This document shows, piece after piece, positions 7,257 to 14,772 of a DNA stretch of 19,967 nt. This DNA is from an uncultured Oscillospiraceae bacterium. Its GTDB lineage: Bacteria > Bacillota > Clostridia > Oscillospirales > Ruminococcaceae. The notes under the pieces were generated by a model. That model worked only from the letters and a program-made list of their open reading frames with translations. It had not been told where the DNA came from and made no database searches. How positions within the stretch are numbered: the first letter of the stretch is position 1; every line of letters begins with the position of its first letter. Location: NCBI GenBank assembly GCA_900543295.1, contig UQQY01000018.1:1-19967 (forward strand), written 5' to 3'. The translations under genes and the position numbers were made by a program.

Positions 7257-7529
7257 ATGGTAGAGGTAAAAGTATGTGTGGGAAGCTCGTGCCATCTGCG
7301 CGGCTCCTATCCGGTGGTGCAAACGTTTCAGCGTTTGATTCAGCAGAATGGACTTGAGAACGTCGTGCATTTGCGCGCGTCTTTTTGTCTTGGCTGCTGC
7401 GTCAACGGCATTGCAACCGTTGTAAACGACAAACCGGTGAACAACGTCGGCATTTTGAACGCGGAACAGATATTCAACGAAGAAATTCTCCCGCTGGCGC
7501 AGAAAGAGCTTGAGGAAGCGGCGCAGTAA
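7257..7529 (+). CDS. Thioredoxin-like [2Fe-2S] ferredoxin domain protein (NuoE-like)
   Basis: This 90-residue protein has the NuoE/HydC-type [2Fe-2S] pattern: Cys7-x4-Cys12 and Cys44-x3-Cys48, with an extra Cys47. It is about the size of a stand-alone thioredoxin-like ferredoxin. Such proteins pass electrons in NADH-linked hydrogenases and complex I; small relatives also occur next to HydS-type genes. The ATG at 7257 follows CGGAGGAGA closely. The HydS-like gene starts 21 nt after its stop, so the two are surely cotranscribed. It probably delivers electrons to, or takes them from, the HydS-like protein; that is inference from context. Confidence 0.88.
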   Translation: MVEVKVCVGSSCHLRGSYPVVQTFQRLIQQNGLENVVHLRASFCLGCCVNGIATVVNDKPVNNVGILNAEQIFNEEILPLAQKELEEAAQ

Positions 7530-7550
7530 AACGGGGAATGGAGGGCAACA

Positions 7551-9245
7551 ATGAACAACATCATTAAATTGAATGCGCAGAACTGTCAGAACTGCTTTAA
7601 ATGTATCCGGGAATGTCCCTTAAAGGCGATTGAATTTAAGGACGGCAAAACCAATATTATTGAGGATGAGTGCGTGCTCTGCGGCACTTGCATGGAAATC
7701 TGCCCGCGGAGCGCGAAATATGTTCGCCACAATCGTGCTGCGGTGGAGACGCTGATTGCAAGCGGAAAGCCGGTGTGCGTCAGCCTTGCTCCCTCTTATA
7801 CCGGCTTTTTCGGCACCAACCGCTTTGCTAAAATGAGCGCCGCTTTAAAAAAGCTTGGCTTCTCCGTCGTAGAAGAAACCGCTATCGGCGCGGCTGAGGT
7901 TTCCAAAGAGTATGCCCGCCTGATGAAGGACGGACACATGAAAAACATTATTGCGACAGCATGTTCCTCTGTCGTGATGCTGATCGAACGCCATTTTCCA
8001 GAGCTGATCGGCCAGCTTGCTCCCGTATCTTCTCCCATGATGGCGCACGCCAGAATGATGCGCGAAGCATACGGAGATATTCATGTCGTATTTATCGGTC
8101 CGTGCCTTTCCAAGATGTTCGAGGCGGACGACCCGCTGGCCGGCGGCATGGTGGATCAGGTGCTGAACTTCCGCGACATTGAAAAATGGTTTGCAGAGGA
8201 AGGAATCACGCTTGACGAGGACGACGGGGAGGCGTGCGGCGTAAAGGAGCCGCTGATGCGGCAATATCCGAAAATGGAAGGCATTATCCAGACGATTCCG
8301 GACTTTTCCGGATACGCCCCGATTGCAGTGGACGGCGTTGACCGCTGTCTTGAGTTTTTCACCTCCATGCGGGACGATCAGATCGATCACATCTTTGTAG
8401 AGGCCAACATTTGTGCAGGCGGCTGTATCGGCGGACCGCTGATGCGTATGCAGAAAAAGAATCTGATCCGCTCGACCACTCTTCTTACAGCCCACGCCAT
8501 TGAAGAAGACCGTACCCCTGCTAAATCGATTGACGCCAAAACGCCGCATCCGCGTGTATTCGCAGACCGCAGCGTGGAAATGAAAATGCCGTCCGAGGAA
8601 GAAATTCGTCAGATTTTAGCGACAATCGGCAAGACCTCCCCAGAGCAGGAGCTAAACTGCGGAAGCTGCGGCTATCCGACCTGCCGCGATAAGGCGATCG
8701 CCGTTTACAACGGCAAAGCGGACATCACCATGTGCCTGCCCTTCCTGCGTGAACAGGCTGAGAACAAATCCTCTATGATTATTTCAAACTCTCCGAATGC
8801 GATTGTGGCCTTTGACGCGGATATGAATGTTGTGGAGCTGAATCCGCGCGCAGAGTACCTGTTCGGCGTGGATAAGAGCACGATTATCGGTGAGATGATT
8901 CCCGCGCTTTACGGAGAAACTGCCTTTGACGAAGCAAAGGAAAGCGGAAAAACCGTCATGAAAAAATGTACAGGCGCCACCGACCAGATCATTCTGGAGC
9001 TTTCCATGGTCTATCTGCCTCAAAACGATATGTTCATTGCGTTTGCAAAAGATATTTCAGCAGTTGAGGCGGATAAGGCACAGCTCGCCGCGCTCCGGAT
9101 GTCCACAGTGGACGTTGCGCAGAAGGTCATCGACAAGCAGATGCGTGTAGCGCAGGAAATTGCAAGTCTTCTGGGCGAAACAACCGCAGAGACAAAGGTT
9201 GCGCTCACAAAGCTGAAAGGCTCGATTCAGGATATTTCCAAATAA
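7551..9245 (+). CDS. HydS-like [FeFe]-hydrogenase-related sensor with PAS domain
   Basis: The 564-residue protein reads, in order: two [4Fe-4S] ferredoxin motifs (Cys12/15/18/22 and Cys41/44/47/51); an iron-only hydrogenase H-cluster domain (about 65-330); a further [4Fe-4S] motif of the CGSCGYPTC type (Cys370/373/378/395); a PAS domain (about 405-510); and a C-terminal helical region. The four H-cluster ligands are present: Cys138 (TACSS), Cys185 (GPCLSKMFE), Cys288 and Cys292 (CAGGC). The proton-relay Cys of catalytic enzymes is Ala137 here, and the two methionines near the cluster are Gly183 and Asn286. This fits group C sensory hydrogenases (HydS) rather than hydrogen producers. It lies between a [2Fe-2S] protein and a PP2C phosphatase. 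Hydrogen or redox sensing is inferred. Confidence 0.88.
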   Translation: MNNIIKLNAQNCQNCFKCIRECPLKAIEFKDGKTNIIEDECVLCGTCMEICPRSAKYVRHNRAAVETLIASGKPVCVSLAPSYTGFFGTNRFAKMSAALKKLGFSVVEETAIGAAEVSKEYARLMKDGHMKNIIATACSSVVMLIERHFPELIGQLAPVSSPMMAHARMMREAYGDIHVVFIGPCLSKMFEADDPLAGGMVDQVLNFRDIEKWFAEEGITLDEDDGEACGVKEPLMRQYPKMEGIIQTIPDFSGYAPIAVDGVDRCLEFFTSMRDDQIDHIFVEANICAGGCIGGPLMRMQKKNLIRSTTLLTAHAIEEDRTPAKSIDAKTPHPRVFADRSVEMKMPSEEEIRQILATIGKTSPEQELNCGSCGYPTCRDKAIAVYNGKADITMCLPFLREQAENKSSMIISNSPNAIVAFDADMNVVELNPRAEYLFGVDKSTIIGEMIPALYGETAFDEAKESGKTVMKKCTGATDQIILELSMVYLPQNDMFIAFAKDISAVEADKAQLAALRMSTVDVAQKVIDKQMRVAQEIASLLGETTAETKVALTKLKGSIQDISK

Positions 9246-9325
9246 AGGCTGTTTTCGGCTATGCGCACCGAAAGGCGGCATAGCTCATAAAAAATAACGC
9301 CCGCTGCGGCAGAACGGATGAAACT

Positions 9326-10495
9326 ATGAAACTGTTTATCGATGCGGTGTGGGAGAGCCTTTATCACTATGGCGAGGAGCTTTGCGGCGACAAGGTCGAA
9401 ATCGTCCGAAACGACGACTTCTTTCTGATGGTTCTGGCGGACGGCCTTGGCAGCGGCGTAAAAGCCAACATTCTCTCCACGCTTACCAGTAAAATTATCG
9501 CCACTATGATGGCGCAGGGCGCATCGCTTGAAGAAGCGGTGGAAACCATCGCAAGCACGCTGCCTGTATGTCAGGACAGGGGAATTGCGTATTCCACCTT
9601 TACCATCGTCAAGGTGGAGCGTACCGGCGGCGTATATATCGCTGAATTTGACAACCCGCTCACTGTATGGATGCACGACGGTGTAATATGCGAGCTCGCG
9701 CGCGAAGAACTCTTTCTGGGCGGCAAGCAAATATTTATCAGCCGTTTTCAGGCGTCTCCCGGCGATATGCTCATCTCCTTTTCCGACGGTGTGGTACACG
9801 CCGGCGTGGGCAGCCTGTTGGATCTCGGCTGGCAGTACCAGAATATTGTAAGTTATATTATCGAACACTACACAGACGCTATTTCGCCGCGGGAAATGGT
9901 GAAAAAACTTTTGGGCAGCGTCAATACCCTGTATATGGATAAGCCAGGGGACGACTCGACGGTTTGTGCCATGCGCATCAAAAACGCAACCCCGCTCACC
10001 GTCATGGTCGGCCCGCCCTCTAACAGCGAAATGGATGCTGTGGTAGTGAACAAGCTGATGAACAACGGCGGTCTGAAAGTTGTCTGCGGCGGTACTACCT
10101 CTAACATCGTTTCTCGTATGACGGGGCGCGAGCTCGAGGTTATGATTGACTATGAAAATCCGGCAGTTCCGCCCACCGCGCATATTCCGGGAATCGATCT
10201 CGTTACCGAGGGCGTACTGACGCTCGGCAAATGCGTCGAGTATATGAAACGGTATACCTCCGGCGACAAGCACAGCCTGGATTTTGTCTTAAACAAAAAA
10301 GACGGTGCGTCGCAGCTTTGCAGGATGCTTCTGGAAGACTGCACGGAGGTCCAGTTCCTGGTCGGTCAGGCGCTGAATCCCGCGCATCAAAACCCGGGCA
10401 TGCCGCTTTCGCTTGGCTTAAAGCTGAACCTGATTAAAGAGCTCTCGCAGGAGCTTGAAAAAACCGGAAAAAAGGTCTCTGTCGAATATTTCTGA
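9326..10495 (+). CDS. PP2C/SpoIIE-type protein phosphatase with uncharacterised C-terminal domain
   Basis: SpoIIE-type PP2C enzymes remove phosphate from Ser/Thr, usually on STAS anti-anti-sigma proteins, with two metal ions. Residues 1-219 form the phosphatase: ADGLGSG with Asp39, FSDG with Asp154, and GDDST with Asp209/Asp210 supply metal ligands. There is no attached sensor or membrane domain. Residues from about 222 to 389 form a separate region beginning VMVGPPSNSEMD that I cannot assign to a named domain. The ATG at 9326 has only a weak ACGG upstream; an ATG at 9318 meets a stop at once. It lies 80 nt after the HydS-like gene; the gap can fold by pairing GCTATGC with GCATAGC. Its signal input is presumably the HydS-like protein. 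Confidence 0.88.
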   Translation: MKLFIDAVWESLYHYGEELCGDKVEIVRNDDFFLMVLADGLGSGVKANILSTLTSKIIATMMAQGASLEEAVETIASTLPVCQDRGIAYSTFTIVKVERTGGVYIAEFDNPLTVWMHDGVICELAREELFLGGKQIFISRFQASPGDMLISFSDGVVHAGVGSLLDLGWQYQNIVSYIIEHYTDAISPREMVKKLLGSVNTLYMDKPGDDSTVCAMRIKNATPLTVMVGPPSNSEMDAVVVNKLMNNGGLKVVCGGTTSNIVSRMTGRELEVMIDYENPAVPPTAHIPGIDLVTEGVLTLGKCVEYMKRYTSGDKHSLDFVLNKKDGASQLCRMLLEDCTEVQFLVGQALNPAHQNPGMPLSLGLKLNLIKELSQELEKTGKKVSVEYF

Positions 10496-10498
10496 TCG

Positions 10499-10523
10499 GC
10501 CAATCCAAAGGTTTGGACTTGGC
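10499..10523. repeat. Imperfect dyad overlapping the coaX -35
   Basis: GCCAATCCAAA (10499-10509) is complementary to 10512-10523 apart from one extra base at 10518. The centre is only two bases, so as an RNA hairpin it would need the central pairs to open. It has no following T run, so it is a poor terminator for the phosphatase gene just before it. Its right arm covers the -35 of the coaX promoter, which suits a repressor site. No known motif is recognised. Confidence 0.45.
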
Positions 10524-10547
10524 AAACTTTGCGTATTGTGCTATACT
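10519..10547 (+). promoter_or_regulatory. Promoter of coaX
   Basis: TTGGCA (10519-10524), a 17-bp spacer, then TATACT (10542-10547) preceded by TGC, an extended -10. Five of six bases match consensus in each hexamer. It starts transcription about 50 bases before the coaX ATG, separating coaX from the phosphatase gene upstream. Confidence 0.75.
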
Positions 10548-10602
10548 AAAAAACTGATTGGAAAACGAAAACGCAGGACACCGCAGTGAAGGAGGAACTC
10601 AC

Positions 10603-11379
10603 ATGGTGCTTACAGTTGACGTTGGCAACACCAACATCGTTTTCGGCGGATTTGAGGGAGATACGCTTCGCTTTACCTCCCGCGTCCGCACGGACAAATA
10701 TCAAATGCGCGACGAGTACGCAATCAAGTTTTTGGAGCTGATTCGGTTTTACGGCTATCGGCCCGATGATTTTGACGGTGCTGTTATTTCAAGCGTTGTT
10801 CCGCCGCTGATTCCGGTTTTAAAATCCGCCATCGCGCAAATCATATCAGCGCGTGTTTTGGTGGTATCTCCGGGAATCAAGACCGGCCTCAACATCAAAC
10901 TGGACGACCCCGCTATTATGGGTGCGGATCTTGTCTGCGGCGCGGTCGGCGCGCTCGCCCGCTATCCGATGCCCTGTATTATCGCAGATCTGGGCACAGC
11001 AACCAAGCTGCTGGTCATGGACGCGGACGGCAGCTTTCTGGGAGGCCCGATTATGCCGGGCGTCAATATCTCCCTCGACGCGCTTTCTAAGAATGCCGCG
11101 CTTTTACCTCATATTGAATTCGGCAAGGTAGAGCGTGTCATTGGCAAAAATACGATCGACTGCATGCTGTCGGGCATTTTGTTCGGCACCGCCAGTATGA
11201 TCGACGGAATGGTCGAAAGAATTGAGGAGGAGCTCGGTCAAAAGGCAACGGTCGTCATGACGGGCGGCATTGCCAAAAGCATTGCGCCGTATTGCAAACG
11301 GAAGTACGCGTTTGACGAAGATCTGCTTTTATACGGCCTGATTGAGCTGTACAAACGCAATACGCGCAGAAAAGTGTAA
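10603..11379 (+). CDS. coaX: Type III pantothenate kinase (CoaX)
   Basis: CoaX phosphorylates pantothenate with ATP, the first step of coenzyme A synthesis, and needs a monovalent cation. The 258-residue protein has the ASKHA phosphate loop DVGNTN (5-10), the GADL segment with the presumed catalytic Asp (GADR in many relatives), ADLGTATK, and GGPIMPG. The ATG at 10603 follows GAAGGAGG (10588-10594); the in-frame start at 10558 lies just after the -10 and lacks a ribosome binding site. An ECF S component follows 101 bases downstream, which fits a pantothenate uptake and use unit. Confidence 0.95.
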   Translation: MVLTVDVGNTNIVFGGFEGDTLRFTSRVRTDKYQMRDEYAIKFLELIRFYGYRPDDFDGAVISSVVPPLIPVLKSAIAQIISARVLVVSPGIKTGLNIKLDDPAIMGADLVCGAVGALARYPMPCIIADLGTATKLLVMDADGSFLGGPIMPGVNISLDALSKNAALLPHIEFGKVERVIGKNTIDCMLSGILFGTASMIDGMVERIEEELGQKATVVMTGGIAKSIAPYCKRKYAFDEDLLLYGLIELYKRNTRRKV

Positions 11380-11480
11380 CAACCGGTATGTTCGATGTGT
11401 ATAGGAGGAATCCTTTACATATAAATTAATCATGCGCTGTATCTGCGTTAACGGGCAGAACGGCAGCAAGGAGGATTTTT

Positions 11481-12101
11481 ATGAAATCACAGACACGGAA
11501 ACCATCCATTCAGACGCTGACATTCGGCGCGGTGCTTACGGCATTGATTATTATCCTGCAATTTATGGGGTCGTTTATCCGATTCGGGCCGTTTTCCATC
11601 TCGCTGGTTCTGATTCCGATTGTAATCGGGGCGGCCACCTGCGGAGCATACATGGGTGCATGGCTCGGCTTCGTATTTGGCGTCGTCGTGCTGATCAGCG
11701 GTGATGCGGCAGCCTTTTTGACGGTGAATGTTCCCGGAACGATCATAACCGTTCTGCTGAAAGGAACGGCGTGCGGATTCTGCGCAGGACTCATCTATAA
11801 AGCGCTTGCAAAGTTCAACCGCTACGTAGGCGTAGTAGCGGCGGCAATTGTCTGCCCGCTTGTGAATACGGGCGTTTTCCTGCTCGGGTGCTGGCTGTTC
11901 TTTTTCGAGACAGTCTCGGCGTGGGCAGCCGGTATGGGATATGGCTCAAACGTGGCAGCTTATATGTTTCTTGGACTGGTCGGCGGCAACTTCTTATTCG
12001 AGCTTGGAATCAATATGGTCTTAAGTCCAATTATTGTAAGACTGCTTCGAATCAGGTCAAAGGAACCTTCTAAATCGATCACATCAAACGATGCGGAATA
12101 A
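11481..12101 (+). CDS. ECF transporter S component (possibly for pantothenate)
   Basis: S components are small membrane proteins that bind a vitamin and join a shared energising module (EcfA, EcfA', EcfT). This 206-residue protein has about six hydrophobic helices: for example LTFGAVLTALIIILQFM (13-29), GAYMGAWLGFVFGVVVLI and GLVGGNFLFELGINMVL, and a short polar C-terminus. The ATG at 11481 has AAGGAGG six bases upstream. No ECF ATPase is nearby, so it likely shares a remote module. The gene next door is coaX, so pantothenate is the best guess; riboflavin or another vitamin cannot be excluded. The 101 bases before it show no obvious riboswitch. Confidence 0.8.
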   Translation: MKSQTRKPSIQTLTFGAVLTALIIILQFMGSFIRFGPFSISLVLIPIVIGAATCGAYMGAWLGFVFGVVVLISGDAAAFLTVNVPGTIITVLLKGTACGFCAGLIYKALAKFNRYVGVVAAAIVCPLVNTGVFLLGCWLFFFETVSAWAAGMGYGSNVAAYMFLGLVGGNFLFELGINMVLSPIIVRLLRIRSKEPSKSITSNDAE

Positions 12102-12128
12102 AGTCGAAATATAATACAAAATGTATAG

Positions 12129-12169
12129 CCATTTCCGAGCTGCACTAAGCGGCTCGGAAATGGTTTTTT
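12129..12169 (+). terminator. Rho-independent terminator after the ECF S component
   Basis: CCATTTCCGAGC (12129-12140) pairs perfectly with GCTCGGAAATGG (12152-12163) and is followed by six T residues (12164-12169). The 12-bp stem with an 11-base loop is a strong terminator for the coaX unit. It has no matching T run on the - strand. Confidence 0.92.
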
Positions 12170-12186
12170 CATATTGAAGCCTCTGC

Positions 12187-12363
12187 TTAAATACCGCCTG
12201 ATGAAGCGGCCGTATTGGTTGTTCCCTTTACACCGCTGTAGTCTGTACGTTTTTTATAATGGCAGCAATCCATCATAACTGTGCAGACCGGTGCGCCGCC
12301 ATCCAACTGACAGTAACCATCCTCCTGATACACACAGTCTGCGGAACAGGTAATCAGCGTCAA
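12187..12363 (-). CDS. Small cysteine-rich protein (58 residues)
   Basis: A short - strand gene with a TTG start at 12363 (MTLITCSADCVYQEDG), running to TAA at 12187. An AAGGAAG ribosome binding site (12372-12378) sits 8 nt upstream. Cysteines at 6, 10, 18, 27, 33 and 34 form a CxxxC-x7-C-x8-C-x5-CC pattern, with His35 and Tyr36 next; the last 20 residues are Gly/Thr/Ser-rich and basic. The compact cysteine pattern resembles the small DUF1540-like zinc- or Fe-S-binding proteins of Clostridia, but I cannot name the family. It is convergent with the coaX unit and divergent from the transporter genes. Function unknown. Confidence 0.6.
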   Translation of the reverse strand: MTLITCSADCVYQEDGYCQLDGGAPVCTVMMDCCHYKKRTDYSGVKGTTNTAASSGGI

Positions 12364-12501
12364 AAAGCTCTCTTCCTTTCTTCTCGTTTTCCGGTATTTC
12401 TCTGCATAGTATGAATCGCTTTTGCCAAAAGATACGTGCGGATTTTTCGTAATAAATCACGGCCTTTCTGTCACAATAAAACGTAAGACAAAGGAAAAGG
12501 C

Positions 12502-13500
12502 GTGGTGCTTGTGAAAAAATATTGGATTTTAACGGCGACGGCCGTTTTACTTTCTGCATTGTTTCTGTTTCTGCCTGCTATGACGGACGGGCTTGTAACG
12601 CGCGTCGTGCTTACACGTCCGGCCGCCGTTTCGGCAGCGTCAGATATTCTGGTTAGCGGCATTGTCGAACAACAGGCGCAGACCAAACTTTATACGGAAA
12701 TTCCAGTTGTTATTGGAGAGGTCCTTGCGGACGCAGGCGACACAGTGTCCGCCGGACAGCCAATTGCAACCGTTGACCTGAATGCCACTAAAAATGCGCT
12801 TGTTTCGCTTTTGAAGGCGGTGGAGGTTATTCCGGAAGAATATCTTGCGGCATTTTCTAATGTTCATGTAGACGAAAGCATGCTTTCTGCCGTCATTCCG
12901 GAAACGCTCAGCGCACCGGCCTCCGGTACGCTGCTCACCTCTTCGCTTTCACCCGGACAGCTTATAACGCCGCAGTCTCCCGCCGCCGTTATTGGGAAGG
13001 GCGGTACGCTGCGCGTAAAGCTCACCGTTCCAGAGGATGCTATCGAAACAGTCAAGGCGGGAAATCTTGCCGTATTCAAGACAAGCGCTACCGGTGCAAA
13101 GCGCTATGGGGCAATCGTCACCCAAATCTCTCCCGCCGCTGAACAGACTATATCTGGAACCTCGCAGCAAACCGTCGTATATGTATATGCGACAGTCTGC
13201 ACAGACGTTGCTGAGCTTCGCCCGGGATATACCGTAACGGCATCGATCAAAGATACTGAGCATTCAAATGAAACCACCATGCTTGTACCATATGAGGCGG
13301 TTTTGCAGGACGATGTCGGTACAGAATACGTCTATCTCTATGAATCGGGCCGCGCCGTCCGAAGGGATGTCGTAACCGGCGAGGAGTATGAAACGGGAAT
13401 TGCCATAACCGAAGGTCTCGCTGGGACGGAACTGCTGGTGGAAAACGCCTCTGAAATCACGCGGGACGGTATGGTGATCGCATGGAAGGAGGACGCATAG
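12502..13500 (+). CDS. Membrane-fusion (HlyD/MacA-like) adaptor protein
   Basis: Adaptor proteins link an inner-membrane pump to the outside; in Gram-positives they cap MacB-like permeases. The 332-residue protein has an N-terminal membrane anchor (about 8-26). The first half of a lipoyl domain is PVVIGEVLADAGDTVSAGQPI, written here in two pieces: PVVIGEVLADAG and DTVSAGQPI (about 68-88). Then come only about 40 residues where a coiled-coil hairpin is usually found, the second lipoyl half (SAPASGTLLTS), a beta-barrel and a membrane-proximal domain. Three in-frame GTG codons (12502, 12505, 12511) follow AAGGAAAAGG; 12511 gives MKKYW and may be the true start. Its TAG overlaps the GTG start of the permease. 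Confidence 0.85.
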   Translation: MVLVKKYWILTATAVLLSALFLFLPAMTDGLVTRVVLTRPAAVSAASDILVSGIVEQQAQTKLYTEIPVVIGEVLADAGDTVSAGQPIATVDLNATKNALVSLLKAVEVIPEEYLAAFSNVHVDESMLSAVIPETLSAPASGTLLTSSLSPGQLITPQSPAAVIGKGGTLRVKLTVPEDAIETVKAGNLAVFKTSATGAKRYGAIVTQISPAAEQTISGTSQQTVVYVYATVCTDVAELRPGYTVTASIKDTEHSNETTMLVPYEAVLQDDVGTEYVYLYESGRAVRRDVVTGEEYETGIAITEGLAGTELLVENASEITRDGMVIAWKEDA

Positions 13501-14684
13501 TGGACAGTCTCTTATTCGCCTTTCGGAATATCCGGCGCAAACGCCTTCGTTCACTGTTAACCGTAGCGGGTATCGCAATCGGGGTTTTATCCGTGGTAAT
13601 CGTCTCAATCATCGGCGAAGTCGGAAAAAGTGCGGTAAATCAGGAGCTTGACAGTATGGGAATCGGCGGTCTCTGTCTGCGCGCAACAGAGGAAAACAAC
13701 GACAAATATTTTACACAAAGTATGCTGCAAGCCGTCTCGGAGAACGAAAATGTTCTGGAGGTTACCCCGCTGCTCACCAAAATGGCGACAATCCGGGTTT
13801 GCGCCACGGATTCACAGGCCGTTGTGTGGGGAGTAGATGACAATGCTTCAAAAATTATGTCCATGGAACTTCTGCACGGTCGTTTAATCAACAGCGCAGA
13901 TGTGCGGAAGGGCGCGCGCGTCTGTATCGTAGACGAGAGCTTTGCCATGACGCACTACAAGCGGACAAATATCGTGGGAAAAAACATTTCTCTTTCCGGC
14001 GACAGCAGCGAGCAGACGTTTACTGTCATTGGAGTCGTGCGGTCAGGCGGCGCCATTTTGCAGGGGCTGATGGGGGAAGTCGTTCCCTCCTTTTTATATA
14101 CTCCATATACCTCGCTCGGTGCGCTGCCCACCGGTCAACGCGTTACTCAGATTGTCGCAAAGCTCTCAGACGGTGTGGATGAAGAAGAGGCAACATTGTC
14201 GGTTCTTCGCACTCTGGATCGTGCAACCGGACGCAGCGGAGGATACCGTGCCCAGAATTTGAATCAGCAAAAGGACGAACTGAACGGCGTAATGGATATT
14301 GTTGCGCTCGTTTTATCGGCAATCGGCGGAATTTCTCTCTTGGTTGCAGGACTTTCAATCATGACGGTGATGCTGGTAACCGTACACGAGCGCACACGGG
14401 AAATCGGCATTAAGAAAGCGATTGGCGCAAGCCGCCGCATTATCCTGTTTGAATTTCTGGCGGAATCCGCCGTGCTCTCCTTTATCGGCGGAATATCAGG
14501 ATTGCTTTTCGGGATTGGAGCAGGTTTTGTGGGATGCCTGCTGCTCGGTCTTCCCTTTTCCGTCGATGCAAAAGCGCTTCTGTTCTGCGTTCTGTTTTCT
14601 GTGGTTATCGGCATTTTATTCGGCGTATATCCTGCGTCCAAAGCGGCGGTGCTCTCTCCTGCCCGTTCCCTTCGCAGTGAATAG
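13500..14684 (+). CDS. MacB/FtsX-like ABC transporter permease, no adjacent ATPase
   Basis: The 394-residue protein has the MacB/FtsX architecture: an N-terminal helix in AFRNIRRKRLRSLLTVAGIA form (split as AFRNIRRKRLR and SLLTVAGIAIGV), a long extracytoplasmic domain (about 45-260), then three C-terminal helices around ERTREIGIKKAIGASRR. The GTG at 13500 overlaps the adaptor stop (TAGTG) and follows AAGGAGG by 7 nt; the in-frame ATG at 13482 lies upstream of that site. The family uses a LolD/MacB-type ATPase, but none is adjacent: the adaptor precedes it and a terminator follows. It may export a peptide or act mechanically on envelope enzymes; substrate unknown. Confidence 0.88.
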   Translation: MDSLLFAFRNIRRKRLRSLLTVAGIAIGVLSVVIVSIIGEVGKSAVNQELDSMGIGGLCLRATEENNDKYFTQSMLQAVSENENVLEVTPLLTKMATIRVCATDSQAVVWGVDDNASKIMSMELLHGRLINSADVRKGARVCIVDESFAMTHYKRTNIVGKNISLSGDSSEQTFTVIGVVRSGGAILQGLMGEVVPSFLYTPYTSLGALPTGQRVTQIVAKLSDGVDEEEATLSVLRTLDRATGRSGGYRAQNLNQQKDELNGVMDIVALVLSAIGGISLLVAGLSIMTVMLVTVHERTREIGIKKAIGASRRIILFEFLAESAVLSFIGGISGLLFGIGAGFVGCLLLGLPFSVDAKALLFCVLFSVVIGILFGVYPASKAAVLSPARSLRSE

Positions 14685-14690
14685 CTCCTT

Positions 14691-14740
14691 AAAAAAAGCT
14701 GAGGCCGGTACGAAGCTGTTGCATCGTACCGGCCTTTCTT
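14691..14740. terminator. Bidirectional rho-independent terminator
   Basis: AGGCCGGTACGA (14702-14713) pairs perfectly with TCGTACCGGCCT (14724-14735), loop of 10 bases. TTCTT follows on the + strand and a run of seven A (14691-14697) precedes it, giving a T run on the - strand. It ends the permease gene (+) and the glyoxalase-family gene (-). Confidence 0.9.
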
Positions 14741-14772
14741 ATTCTGTGCCTACAGACAGTTTATACACCGCT

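Noticed and set aside
7845..8549. Long - strand open frame (234 codons) opposite the HydS-like gene
   Set aside because: It is a shadow of a gene with complete Fe-S and H-cluster motifs and has no recognisable domain.
7171..9264. Short similar stretches (CTGTTTTCGGC, then CATGC or TATGC) after the methyltransferase and after the HydS-like gene
   Set aside because: Only about 16 bases are alike and the first lies inside coding sequence; chance is likely.
9227..10273. Long open frame on the - strand (348 codons) opposite the phosphatase
   Set aside because: It is a shadow of a clear PP2C gene with catalytic motifs; its composition (His- and Arg-rich) matches no family and it has no convincing ribosome binding site.
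11380..11480. Possible riboswitch before the ECF S gene
   Set aside because: The 101 bases show no recognisable aptamer pattern, only an isolated AGGAGGAATCCT dyad-like stretch.
11432..11704. Open frame of 90 codons overlapping the 5' part of the ECF S gene
   Set aside because: No ribosome binding site at proper distance and out of frame with the clear membrane protein.
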